Shown piece by piece: positions 36,561 through 44,775 of a DNA stretch of 64,000 nt; within the stretch, counting starts at the first letter, position 1, and every line of letters starts with the position of its first letter. A program made the translations under genes and the position numbers. The stretch is from the NCBI RefSeq assembly GCF_012273515.2, contig NZ_CP050975.2, forward strand, positions 3,844,001 to 3,908,000, written 5' to 3'. This DNA is from Streptomyces sp. RPA4-2 (GTDB taxonomy: Bacteria > Actinomycetota > Actinomycetes > Streptomycetales > Streptomycetaceae). The notes below the pieces were generated by a model that did no database searches, was not told the origin of the DNA, and was given only the letters and a program-made list of their open reading frames with translations.

Positions 36561-36589
36561 ATCCTGTCGCCTTGAATAGAGCTAGTCAA
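36561..36589 (-). promoter_or_regulatory. hutU operon promoter (HrdB-type)
   Basis: On the minus strand TTGACT (36589-36584) and CAGGAT (36566-36561) are separated by exactly 17 bp, close to the major-sigma consensus. The transcript would start near 36554, giving a leader of about 60 nt that includes both palindromes. Confidence 0.65.
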
Positions 36590-36638
36590 TAGAACGGTAG
36601 GCCAGCGCGGGCGCGCCGCGGGTGTTTGGCTGGGATGT

Positions 36639-38111
36639 ATGGGCTCAGACAGGGACAGGTCGGGGGATCCGACGAGCGGCGGGACGGGTGGGCACAGGGT
36701 GATGCCCCCGGGTGATCGAAGGTCTCACGCGAGGGGAGGCGGGCACGGGTCGGACTCCGATCGGGTGGCGCGGCGCGACGAAGCGGTCCGGGCCGCCGTG
36801 GAACAGGGGCTGCTGGGGCCCGAGTCCCCCATCATCGCGCTGCTCGACGTTCCCGGCATCAGGGCCTCGGCGGCGGCGCTGCGGGCGGCCTTCGACGCCG
36901 TGACGGCGCCCGGCACGCCCGTCCTGCACGCCTTCGCGGTGAAGGCGACCCCCCTCGTGCCCGTACTGCGGCTGCTGCACGAGCACGGCATCGGCGCCGA
37001 GGTGGCGAGCCCGGGCGAGGTCGCCCTCGCCCGCGCGGCCGGAGTACCGCCGTCCCGGACCGTGCTCGACTCCCCGGCCAAGACGACCGCCGAACTGCGC
37101 GAGGCGCTGACGCTGGGCATCGCCGTCAACGCGGACAACCCGCAGGAGCTGACGCGCCTCGACGCCCTGGTGGGGTCCACGGATCCCGCCTCACCTCTCG
37201 GGATCCGGGTGAACCCGCAGGTCGGCGGCGGTTCCATCGAGGCGCTCTCGACCGCGACGGCGACCTCGAAGTTCGGCGTCGCCCTGCGGGACGAGGGTGC
37301 CCGGGACTGGATCGTCCGGGCGTACGCCGACCGCCCCTGGCTGACCCGGCTGCACGCGCACACCGGATCGCAGGGCATCCCGCTCTCGCTGATGGCCCGG
37401 GGGATCGCCGAGACGTACGCGCTCGCGGAGGAGATCAACCGGCACGTCGGCCGGCGGCAGATCGACACGCTCGACATCGGCGGCGGACTACCGGTCAACT
37501 TCGGCTCCGACGCCACGGCCCCGACCTACGCGCAGTACGCGCGGCTGCTCGCCGAGGCGGTGCCGGGGCTCTTCGACGGACGGTACGGACTGGTCACCGA
37601 GTTCGGGCGGTCACTGCTGGCCAAACACGGAACCGTGGTCGCGCGGGTCGAGTACGCGAAGTCCGCCGGCGGACGGCCCGTCGCGGTCACGCACGCCGGG
37701 GTGCAGATCGCCGCCCGTACGGTCTACGCGCCCGCGTCCTGGCCGCTGCGCATCGCCGCGTACGACGCGAAGGGGCGGCCCAAGCCGGGGCCCGACGTGG
37801 TGCAGGACGTCGCGGGCCCGGCCTGTTTCGCGGGTGACCTGCTCGCCGAGGGACTCGCGCTGCCGCTGCTCGAACAGGGCGACTACGCGGCGGCGCTGGA
37901 CACGGGCGCGTACTACTTCGCGCACCACTACGCGTACAACTCCCTGGCCCGCCCCGGCATCCACGGCTACGCACCGGCCGGCGGCCACCGGGGCGCGGAC
38001 GGACACGGGAGGGCGGGGGTGCGTTTCGCGGTCGTACGGGAGCCGCAGACCCTCGCCGAGATTGTCGCGGAGTCGGGTGGAGCGCAGCCGTCCGCGCTCT
38101 CGGGACTGTAG
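36639..38111 (+). CDS. PLP-dependent decarboxylase-like protein (Orn/DAP/Arg group IV fold)
   Basis: Alanine-racemase-fold PLP enzyme related to diaminopimelate decarboxylase. The PLP lysine is in LHAFAVKATPLVPVL, the phosphate-binding Gly-rich loop in IDTLDIGGGLPVNFG, and the partner-subunit Cys in VAGPACFAGDLL. YYFAHHYAYNSLARPG lies near the end. At 490 residues it is longer than LysA because of a Gly/Arg-rich N-terminus of about 45 residues. The true start is uncertain between ATG 36639 and a later GTG, since no strong ribosome site precedes 36639. It shares the control region with the divergent hutU. The substrate is unknown; lysine biosynthesis is not implied by context. Confidence 0.75.
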   Translation: MGSDRDRSGDPTSGGTGGHRVMPPGDRRSHARGGGHGSDSDRVARRDEAVRAAVEQGLLGPESPIIALLDVPGIRASAAALRAAFDAVTAPGTPVLHAFAVKATPLVPVLRLLHEHGIGAEVASPGEVALARAAGVPPSRTVLDSPAKTTAELREALTLGIAVNADNPQELTRLDALVGSTDPASPLGIRVNPQVGGGSIEALSTATATSKFGVALRDEGARDWIVRAYADRPWLTRLHAHTGSQGIPLSLMARGIAETYALAEEINRHVGRRQIDTLDIGGGLPVNFGSDATAPTYAQYARLLAEAVPGLFDGRYGLVTEFGRSLLAKHGTVVARVEYAKSAGGRPVAVTHAGVQIAARTVYAPASWPLRIAAYDAKGRPKPGPDVVQDVAGPACFAGDLLAEGLALPLLEQGDYAAALDTGAYYFAHHYAYNSLARPGIHGYAPAGGHRGADGHGRAGVRFAVVREPQTLAEIVAESGGAQPSALSGL

Positions 38112-38341
38112 GGCCGGACGACAGCGCGCGGAGGTCGGCCGCGCGCCCCGGCGGGCCCGCCGGCGCCCCCCGGCAGGTCTTCGAGCGGACGCCCAACCCA
38201 CCGGAAAATGTGGTCAGTCGACCTACCTTAGTCACCGCCGGGCATGTTCCACAGGAAAATGCCATTTCCATCACTCGCCACGCACACGTTGCGTAACTTC
38301 GTCGTCACTCGGCCGAACCCTTTGGCGGGAGGGGATAAACG

Positions 38342-38740
38342 GTGCCCGGAATCGACGAGTGCCTACTGGAAGCCATGCGACTGCCCGGTGCCCGGGGAGC
38401 CGCGGTGGTCGACTGGACCAGCGGGCTGGCCCTGGGCACGGTCGGGGACGCGCCGGGCGGTGACCACGAGACGACCGCGGCCGAGGCCGCCGAGCTCGCC
38501 CGGCTCGCCGCCGAGCACAAGGCGTTCGCCCCGGCCGACGGTTCCGACTGGTCCGAGCAGGAGACACCGGTCGAGGACCTGATCATCAGCAACCGCGACA
38601 GCTACCACCTGCTGCGGTTCGTCAGGACCACCTTCGACAGCAGCGTCTTCCTGCACCTGTGGCTGGACCGGACGGACGGCAATCTCGCTCTGGCCAGGAT
38701 CAGGCTCGGCGAGATGGCAGGGCGGCTGGTGCTCGGATGA
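38342..38740 (+). CDS. Roadblock/LC7-like protein, first of the operon
   Basis: A 132-residue protein similar to the 124-residue protein encoded at 40140. Both have the N-terminal helix, an A-x-V-DWTSG-x-ALGT strand turn (here GAAVVDWTSGLALGTVGD), then DLIISNRDSYHLLRFV and a final LALARIRLGEMAGRLV helix. Roadblock proteins dimerise and often regulate small GTPases. GTG 38342 follows GGGAGGGG. Its stop overlaps the DUF4388 gene (ATGA). The 230-bp region upstream includes two GGAAAATG octamers and TAACTT at 38294 as a possible -10, without a clear -35. Confidence 0.75.
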   Translation: MPGIDECLLEAMRLPGARGAAVVDWTSGLALGTVGDAPGGDHETTAAEAAELARLAAEHKAFAPADGSDWSEQETPVEDLIISNRDSYHLLRFVRTTFDSSVFLHLWLDRTDGNLALARIRLGEMAGRLVLG

Positions 38741-39549
38741 CCACGGTCAGAACACCGCCCCCGCTCGAACTTCCGGTGCGCGACAAGGGGGCGGGTCCCG
38801 TCAACGCCGTCTCGCCGATGCTCAGCCGGCTCGCCGCCGAGCGCGCCACCGGCGTACTGGTGCGCGAGCGCGGTGTGCTCTACCTCTGCGACGGAGACGT
38901 CGTGCACGCCGAGAGCCCCGCCACCCCGTCGCTCGACGTGCTGCTCACCGCACGCGGCGTGGTGGCGGCGGAGGCCTGGCGGGAGGCGGTCGCGGAGGCC
39001 GGCGCACGCCGCCGGGTCGGCCGGTTCCTGGTGGAACGCGGCCGGATCGCCGAGGGCGCGCTCGAACTGTGCCACCTCGGGGCGCTGTACGACGCGGCGT
39101 ACTTCGTGCTGGGGCCGAGCAGCACCCCGGCCCGGTTCCGGTACGGGGCCGCGCACTGGCTCGGTCCGGTACGCCCCGTCCCGGTGGCCGCGCTGGAGCG
39201 CGAGACGGTGCGCCGCCGTCACCTGCTGCACCGGGTCTGGCCCGACCCCGCGACGGACACCGCTCCGCTGGCGCGCTCCCGGCGCTCCTGCGAGCCGTCG
39301 GTCCCGCTCCGGCAGTGGTCCGTGCTCGGCCGGGTGGACGGCCTGCGCACGGCCTCGGACATCTCGCTCGCCCTGGGTCGGCCGGCCTTCCACACCCTGG
39401 TCGACGTCCGCCGGCTGGCCGCCGCCGGAGTCGTGACGGCGGCGAACCCGCCGGAGCGGCCTCCGGTGCCCACTGTGCTCACCCAGTCCTCCGCCGACCC
39501 CGACGTCGCGCTGCTGCGCCGGCTGCGAGACGCGCTGGAGGCGCTGTGA
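38737..39549 (+). CDS. DUF4388 (PATAN-like) domain protein
   Basis: A 270-residue cytoplasmic protein. The N-terminal 130 residues match DUF4388: MLSRLAAERATGVLVRERG, VLYLCDGDVVHAESPATPSL and a helical tail. The C-terminal region, with WSVLGRVDGLRTASDISLALG and VDVRRLAAAGVV, resembles a winged-helix fold. DUF4388 domains accompany GTPase and two-component signalling modules in myxobacteria and actinobacteria. It overlaps the upstream roadblock gene by 4 bp and is 22 bp from the next. No enzyme motif is visible. Confidence 0.72.
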   Translation: MTTVRTPPPLELPVRDKGAGPVNAVSPMLSRLAAERATGVLVRERGVLYLCDGDVVHAESPATPSLDVLLTARGVVAAEAWREAVAEAGARRRVGRFLVERGRIAEGALELCHLGALYDAAYFVLGPSSTPARFRYGAAHWLGPVRPVPVAALERETVRRRHLLHRVWPDPATDTAPLARSRRSCEPSVPLRQWSVLGRVDGLRTASDISLALGRPAFHTLVDVRRLAAAGVVTAANPPERPPVPTVLTQSSADPDVALLRRLRDALEAL

Positions 39550-39571
39550 CCCCGGAACGACGGGAGGCCCT

Positions 39572-40123
39572 GTGATCCGCGCGCTGCGACAGCGTGCCGA
39601 GAGGAGACTGCTGATGGCGGCGGAACCCGAAGTCCTCGACGAACTGCACCGGTTGAGGGCCCGCGTGCCCCAGCTGACCGGTGCTCTGGCGGCCAGCGTC
39701 GACGGTCTCGTGCTCGCCCACGACACGCCCGGAGTGGAACCCGAGGGCGTGGCCGCGCTCACCGCGGCCGCGCTGGGGGTCGCCGTGCGGATGGCGGACG
39801 CCACCGGGCAGGGCGACTTCCGCGAGCTGCTGGTGCGCGGCGTCGACGGCTATGTGGCGACGTACGCGGCGGGCGCCTCCGCCGTACTGACGCTGCTGGC
39901 CCAGGACCGGGTCAACGTCGGCCGGCTGCATCTGGAGGGACGGCGCTCCGGAACCCGGATCGGCGAGCTCGTGGAGGCCGCGACGGCGCGCGGTGAACCG
40001 GTCACCCCGGCGAGGGCTCCCACCCGGACCGCCCCGCTGCCCACCCGCGCCCGCCCGGCGCGCGGCGCATCCCGCACATCGACCACTCCTACACCCAACA
40101 CCCCACGCACATCGGAAAGCTGA
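39572..40123 (+). CDS. Roadblock/LC7-domain protein
   Basis: A 183-residue protein. Residues 20-130 resemble the MglB/roadblock fold: VPQLTGALAASVDGLVLAHD, then GVAALTAAALGVAVRMAD and YAAGASAVLTLLAQDRVNVG. The last 45 residues are Pro/Thr/Arg-rich and probably disordered. GTG 39572 follows GGGAGG. It lies in the four-gene operon between the DUF4388 gene and the last roadblock gene (16-bp gap). Confidence 0.78.
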   Translation: MIRALRQRAERRLLMAAEPEVLDELHRLRARVPQLTGALAASVDGLVLAHDTPGVEPEGVAALTAAALGVAVRMADATGQGDFRELLVRGVDGYVATYAAGASAVLTLLAQDRVNVGRLHLEGRRSGTRIGELVEAATARGEPVTPARAPTRTAPLPTRARPARGASRTSTTPTPNTPRTSES

Positions 40124-40139
40124 GAGGGAGAACCACACC

Positions 40140-40514
40140 ATGACCAACACCGAAACCGCACTGAAAGAGGCGCTGGCGTCCATCGAGGGCGCGACCGGAG
40201 CCGCTCTCGTCGACTACACCAGCGGCATGGCGCTGGGCACGATCGGCGGCAGCAAGGGCTTCGACCTCACCGTCGCGGCGGCCGGCAACACCGACGTCGT
40301 CCGCGCCAAGCTGCGCACCATGGAGCACCTCGGGCTGAAGGGCGAGATCGAGGACATCCTGATCACGCTGTCCGACCAGTACCACCTGATCCGGCTGATG
40401 AAGGGGCGCGGCGGCAACGGGCTCTTCCTGTACCTGGTGCTCGACGCGAAGCGTTCCAACCTGGCGATGGCCAGGCACCAGCTGAAGAGGATCGAGGCGG
40501 ACCTCGAGGTGTAA
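40140..40514 (+). CDS. Roadblock/LC7-like protein, last of the operon
   Basis: A 124-residue protein: helix, GAALVDYTSGMALGTIGG strand pair, then DILITLSDQYHLIRLM and a C-terminal LAMARHQLKRIEADL helix. It is closely related to the protein at 38342 but lacks that protein's acidic insertion. I choose the ATG at 40140, after AGAGGGAG; the frame runs upstream within the previous gene as a shadow. The conserved DYTSG and YHLIR blocks are shared by all members of this small group. Confidence 0.8.
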   Translation: MTNTETALKEALASIEGATGAALVDYTSGMALGTIGGSKGFDLTVAAAGNTDVVRAKLRTMEHLGLKGEIEDILITLSDQYHLIRLMKGRGGNGLFLYLVLDAKRSNLAMARHQLKRIEADLEV

Positions 40515-40533
40515 CGGCCGGGCCGGTATCCGG

Positions 40534-41103
40534 TCAGCGACGTCGCGCTCCTCCGGGCGCGGCGTCGCCGGCCGCCACACCGGTGGCCCGGCAGGCCTTG
40601 ACCGGCTTGCCCGCGGGGGCACCGGAGCCCCGGCCGAGCCAGTCGACCCGTACCCAGATCAGCGCCTGCTCGGCGCGTTCGCGGCGCCCGAGCCAGCCGG
40701 CCTTCAGCCACAGGCCGACGCCCGCGCCGGCCAGCAGCATGCCGCCCGCGGCGGGCAGGGCGAAGGAGCCGCCCAGCGCGGCCACGAAGGCGAGCAGCAG
40801 CCACCAGCGGTGGCCGCGGCGCCAGTTGCGTATCGTCACGGCCCGGTCCTGCAGCACGTCGTGCTTGCCCGCCCGGGCCGCGGAGCGGACCAGGGCGGCA
40901 TACCGCTTCCTGCGGGTGTACGCCGTCACGGCGGCGGCCAGGACGAACAGCGCGGCGCCGGACAGGACGCCGATACGCCGCCCGGTCAGGCCCGGCACCA
41001 GCACTCCGACACCGGCCGCGAACACTCCGCACCACCACAGCGGCGCGGCCCCGGCCCTCACCACGACGGCCACCCGGGCCAGTCCCTGCCCTCCGTGCGC
41101 CAC
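40534..41103 (-). CDS. Small membrane protein, unrecognised
   Basis: A 189-residue protein with four hydrophobic segments (about residues 22-38, 44-62, 98-114 and 118-132), a basic loop between the second and third, and a hydrophilic Gly/Arg-rich tail. The motif WLGRRERAEQALIWVRVDWLGRG after the last helix is the most distinctive part. GTG 41103 follows GGGAGG. It is convergent with the roadblock operon and stands apart from the regulator gene at 41215. I do not recognise a family. Confidence 0.68.
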   Translation of the reverse strand: MAHGGQGLARVAVVVRAGAAPLWWCGVFAAGVGVLVPGLTGRRIGVLSGAALFVLAAAVTAYTRRKRYAALVRSAARAGKHDVLQDRAVTIRNWRRGHRWWLLLAFVAALGGSFALPAAGGMLLAGAGVGLWLKAGWLGRRERAEQALIWVRVDWLGRGSGAPAGKPVKACRATGVAAGDAAPGGARRR

Positions 41104-41214
41104 CTTCCGCCTCCCTTTCGTCCGCCGTCAGCGTCTTCGGGCGGGCAGGCTAACGAGCGAAGGTGAGATGAGTCTGAGAAGCGCGGCCGCTCCACCGAAG
41201 CGTGACCGCGGGAC

Positions 41215-42075
41215 CTATTCCACGAACAGTCCCCGGGCCGAGGCCCGGGTGTCGAACTCCTCCAGCCGCGCCTGGGCGTCCGGCAGGTCGTCGCACATCG
41301 CCTCCAGCAGGACCCGCCCGAGGAGCATGGGGGCGCAGGCCGTGTCGAAGGCGAGCCCGGTGCCGACCGCGGCCGGCAGCAGCAGGTCCGACACCTTCGC
41401 CACCGGCGCGAAGGCGGAGTCCGCGACCGTGACGACCGTCAGGCCCGCCTCCTTCGCATAACCGAGGGCGTCCACGACCTCGCGCGGGTGGCGGGGCAGC
41501 GCGAAGCAGAGCAGGGCACTCGCTCCGGCGCGCACCGCGGCGTCGACGCGGTCGTGCAGCATGGTGCCGCCCTCGTGCAGCAGCCGTACGTCGGGGTGGA
41601 CCTTGGCGGCGAAGTACGCGAAGCCGTACGCCTGGGAGGCCGCGGCCCGCAGCCCGAGCACCGGGAGCGGGCGGGAGGCGGCCAGCAGGCGGCCCGCACG
41701 CTGCACCGGGCGCGGGTCGGCGAGCACCGCGGCGAGGTGCTTCAGGTTCTCGATCTCCGCCTCGACGGCCTGCTGGTACTCGTTGTACGAGCCCGGGGCC
41801 GCCGCCTGTTCGGTGGGGGCGACCTCGCGCAGGTGCCGGCGCAGCGCCGGGTAGCCGTCGAAGCCGAGCGCGACCGCGAAGCGGGTCACGGACGGCTGGC
41901 TGACGCCGGCGAGTTCGGCGAGTTCGACGCTCGACAGGAACGGCACGTCGGCGGCGCGCCGCACCATGCTGTGCGCGATGCGCCGCTGGGTCGGTGTCAG
42001 CCGGTGCCCCTCGAAGAGCGCCTGAAGGCGCCCGGCCGGGCTGTCCGTCACGTTCGATTCCCTGTCCACGCTCAT
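41215..42075 (-). CDS. MurR/RpiR-family transcriptional regulator with SIS domain
   Basis: A 286-residue regulator. The N-terminal HTH_6 domain (LTPTQRRIAHSMVRRAADVP, then LAELAGVSQPSVTRFAVALGF) is followed by a SIS domain. That domain has VLGLRAAASQAYGFAYFAAKVHP, ASALLCFALPRHPREVVDAL and LTVVTVADSAFAPVA. SIS domains of this family usually bind sugar phosphates or catabolic ligands. The start ATG overlaps the lyase stop (ATGA), so it is co-translated with that enzyme. It probably controls the lyase and the divergent ABC transporter. Confidence 0.88.
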   Translation of the reverse strand: MSVDRESNVTDSPAGRLQALFEGHRLTPTQRRIAHSMVRRAADVPFLSSVELAELAGVSQPSVTRFAVALGFDGYPALRRHLREVAPTEQAAAPGSYNEYQQAVEAEIENLKHLAAVLADPRPVQRAGRLLAASRPLPVLGLRAAASQAYGFAYFAAKVHPDVRLLHEGGTMLHDRVDAAVRAGASALLCFALPRHPREVVDALGYAKEAGLTVVTVADSAFAPVAKVSDLLLPAAVGTGLAFDTACAPMLLGRVLLEAMCDDLPDAQARLEEFDTRASARGLFVE

Positions 42076-43592
42076 GATCCGCTCCCCCTCCAGATGTCCG
42101 CGAACCGGTCGAGCAGCGCGGCCGCCGCCGTCACGTCGTCGGTGAGCGGCCGGTCGGCCTGGTCGAGGCCGAGCACCGACTCGGCCAGTTCCAGCGCCCG
42201 TCCGACCGGCAGCTCCGGGTCGGGCCGCAGGTCGCGCTGGCGCAGCGCCCGTACGGCGGCGACCAGTTCACAGCCGACGACGAGACGGTAGGCACCGCAC
42301 GCCCGCAGTGTCTGCCGTGCGGCGAGCGAGGCGAAGCTCGCCTGTTCCTCGACGCCCCGGGAGAGTACAGCGTGGCCGAGCGAGGCGGGCGCGGAGAAGG
42401 CCCGCAGGTCACCGAGGGCGGCCCCGGCGGCGTATTCCAGGATCATCACTCCGGAGGACGCGGGCTCGTGGTCGGCGAGGAAGGGCCGCAGCCGGGTGTA
42501 GGCGGGTTCGTTGAGGGTGGAGAGCCGGGAGGTGGACAGCCGGGCCACCTGAGTGACCGCCAGCCTGAAGTGGTCCAGGGCGAGGGCGAGTTGGGCCTGG
42601 TAGAAGCCACCGTGGTGGTAGGCGGCCATGTCCTCGGCGGAGATCAGGGGGTTCTCGGCGGCCGCGTTGATCTCGACGGAGAGGACCTCGTCGAGCGAGT
42701 CCGCGGCGTCGTGCGCGGGCCCGTGGATCTGCGGAACGCACCGGAAGCCGTACGGGTCCTGGATCCGCCCGAGCGGCGGGGTGGGCCGGTCGGCGGCGCC
42801 GATCAGCTCCCGCATCCGCCTGGCCACTTCGCCCGACCCCCGGTGCGGCCGCGCGGCGTGGACGGGGGCGGCGTACGCCTCGTGCGAACCGTCGACGGCC
42901 AGCAGCGACAGCGCGGCGACGACCTGGGTGGCCGCGATCAGCCCGCGCAGCTCGTGCAGGGCGAGGGCGGACTGTCCGAGGGTGAGCGCGTTGCTGCTGA
43001 TCAGCGCGAGAGCGTCGTTGTTGTCGAGGGGCTGGGGCTCCGGAGCGCCCGTTCCCCTCCACCGGTGCTCCCCCACCAGCGCCAGTCCGAGCTGGGCCAG
43101 CGCCGCGATGTCCCCGGTGCCGACCGATCCGAACTCGTTCACGACGGGGTACGCCCCGGCCTCCAGCGCCTCGCACAGGGCGGTGACGACGGTGGGCCGC
43201 AGACCCGCTCCGCCGGCCAGCAGCTGGTTGGCGCGGACGGCGAGCATGGCCCGTACCTGCCGGGCGGGGAGCTCCTCGCCGATCGCCCCGGCGTGGCTGC
43301 GCAGCAGCCGCAGACCGTGCTCGGCGGCCGCCTCGGTCGGCACGTCCTCGTTCCGGTTGGCGCCGACGCCGGTGGAGCGGCCGTAGACCCGGCCGGTCGC
43401 GGCGATCTGCCGGGCGGCGTCCCAGGACACCTCGACGCGCTTCATCGCCTCGGTGCCGGGGACCGGGCGCGAGGTGCCGTCGGCGAGCCGGACGATGTCC
43501 TCGACACCGGTGCCGCACCCGTCCAGGACCACGAGCCCGGCCGTGACCGGTGCGTCCACCGCGTCGAACGTGTCCACATTCCGAGACGACAT
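42072..43592 (-). CDS. Aromatic amino acid lyase-family protein lacking the MIO triad
   Basis: A 506-residue homologue of histidine ammonia-lyase, cytoplasmic and probably tetrameric. Conserved features include the Tyr loop VYGRSTGVGANR (Tyr70), RIQDPYGFRCVPQIHG, NAAAENPLISAED and MILEYAAGAALGDLR. The MIO cofactor normally forms from Ala-Ser-Gly in GSVGASGDL. Here residues 155-162 read GSVGTGDI, one residue shorter with no Ala-Ser-Gly, so the cofactor probably cannot form in the usual way. It is therefore unlikely to be true HutH. The context (Opu-type transporter, RpiR regulator) points to elimination of an already activated amine such as a trimethylammonium group. ATG 43592. Confidence 0.82.
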   Translation of the reverse strand: MSSRNVDTFDAVDAPVTAGLVVLDGCGTGVEDIVRLADGTSRPVPGTEAMKRVEVSWDAARQIAATGRVYGRSTGVGANRNEDVPTEAAAEHGLRLLRSHAGAIGEELPARQVRAMLAVRANQLLAGGAGLRPTVVTALCEALEAGAYPVVNEFGSVGTGDIAALAQLGLALVGEHRWRGTGAPEPQPLDNNDALALISSNALTLGQSALALHELRGLIAATQVVAALSLLAVDGSHEAYAAPVHAARPHRGSGEVARRMRELIGAADRPTPPLGRIQDPYGFRCVPQIHGPAHDAADSLDEVLSVEINAAAENPLISAEDMAAYHHGGFYQAQLALALDHFRLAVTQVARLSTSRLSTLNEPAYTRLRPFLADHEPASSGVMILEYAAGAALGDLRAFSAPASLGHAVLSRGVEEQASFASLAARQTLRACGAYRLVVGCELVAAVRALRQRDLRPDPELPVGRALELAESVLGLDQADRPLTDDVTAAAALLDRFADIWRGSGS

Positions 43593-43669
43593 AAGGCCCG
43601 AACTCCCCTCGATCCCGACATTGAATCTTGCCTGGCGGCCATGAGTAACCAGCGATTAACGCCGGACCG

Positions 43670-43715
43670 TTGACAACCTATTCAGGTACAGAGAACTCTG
43701 CATGACGATATGCAG
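43670..43715 (+). promoter_or_regulatory. ABC-transporter promoter region with palindrome
   Basis: TTGACA at 43670-43675 is a consensus -35; the -10 is weak (AGAACT, 16 bp on). CTGCAT-N6-ATGCAG (43698-43715) is a perfect 6-bp inverted repeat just downstream, a candidate operator for the adjacent RpiR-type regulator. Confidence 0.45.
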
Positions 43716-43734
43716 ACCGGGCAAGGGACACCTC

Positions 43735-44775
43735 ATGATCCAGTTCGACACGGTCCACAAGCGCTTCCCCAACGGCACCACCGCAGTCCACGACCTCTCC
43801 CTGGAGATGCCGGAAGGCGGCGTGACGGTCCTCGTCGGATCTTCCGGTTGCGGTAAGACCACCACCCTGAGGATGATCAACCGGATGGTCGATCCGACCT
43901 CCGGCACCATCCGCGTCGGCGGCAAGGACGTCCTGGAGCGGGACGCCGCCGAACTGCGCCGCTCCATCGGCTACGTCATCCAGCAGTCCGGCCTCTTCCC
44001 GCACCGCACGGTGCTCGACAACATCGCCACCGTGCCGCTGCTGCTGGGCTGGGGCCGCAGGAAGGCCCGCGCCCGGGCGGCCGAACTGCTGGAGACGGTC
44101 GGTCTGGCCGCCGACGCCGGCAAGCGCTACCCGCACCAGCTCTCCGGCGGCCAGCAGCAGCGCGTCGGCGTGGCCCGCGCCCTCGCCGCCGACCCGCCCG
44201 TCCTACTCATGGACGAACCCTTCGGCGCGGTCGACCCGGTGGTGCGCACCCAGCTCCAGGACGAACTGCTGCGATTGCAGAAGGAGTTGAGCAAGACCAT
44301 CGTCTTCGTCACGCACGACGTCGACGAGGCGGTCCGGCTCGGCGACCAGATCGCGATCTTCCGGACCGGCGGCCACCTGGTGCAGTGCGCGAGCCCCGCC
44401 GAACTGCTCGGCCGCCCGGCGGACGACTTCGTCGCCGACTTCCTCGGCGCCGAGCGGGGCCTGAAGCTCCTCTCGCTGGAGAACCTCGCCGAGGTGCCGC
44501 AGGGCCCCGCCCCCGAGGGCGGCGCCTGGACCCTCGTCCTCGACGAGGACCGCCGGCCACGGAGCTGGCGCTCCACGTCCGGGGACACCACCTTCCCCGT
44601 ACGGCCGCTGCGGGACGGCGACTCCCTGCTCGCCGCCCTGAACGAGTCGATCGCCTCGCCGGCCGGTCTGGTGGCGCGGGTCGACGCACAGGGCGCGCTG
44701 ACCGGTGTCACGTCCCGGGACGACATCCACGAGCACGCCGCCAGGGCCCACGGCACCGCGAGCGTCGCCATATGA
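43735..44775 (+). CDS. Quaternary-amine-type ABC transporter ATPase (OpuCA/ProV family)
   Basis: Energises uptake of a betaine-like solute. The 346-residue protein has Walker A VGSSGCGKTTTLRMINRM, the Q-loop YVIQQSGLFPH, signature LSGGQQQRVGVARAL, Walker B VLLMDEPFGAVD and switch His VTHDVDEAVRLGD. The TLRMINRM and FPHRTVLDNI wording is typical of glycine-betaine/choline/carnitine importers. A C-terminal regulatory extension from about residue 245 holds a remnant CBS-like region. I choose ATG 43735 over one 11 codons earlier because GGGA precedes it. Its stop overlaps the permease start. Confidence 0.92.
   Translation: MIQFDTVHKRFPNGTTAVHDLSLEMPEGGVTVLVGSSGCGKTTTLRMINRMVDPTSGTIRVGGKDVLERDAAELRRSIGYVIQQSGLFPHRTVLDNIATVPLLLGWGRRKARARAAELLETVGLAADAGKRYPHQLSGGQQQRVGVARALAADPPVLLMDEPFGAVDPVVRTQLQDELLRLQKELSKTIVFVTHDVDEAVRLGDQIAIFRTGGHLVQCASPAELLGRPADDFVADFLGAERGLKLLSLENLAEVPQGPAPEGGAWTLVLDEDRRPRSWRSTSGDTTFPVRPLRDGDSLLAALNESIASPAGLVARVDAQGALTGVTSRDDIHEHAARAHGTASVAI

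Noticed and set aside
42072..43592. Annotation as hutH (histidine ammonia-lyase)
   Set aside because: The cofactor triad is missing and the gene is not in the hut operon; only the family assignment is kept.
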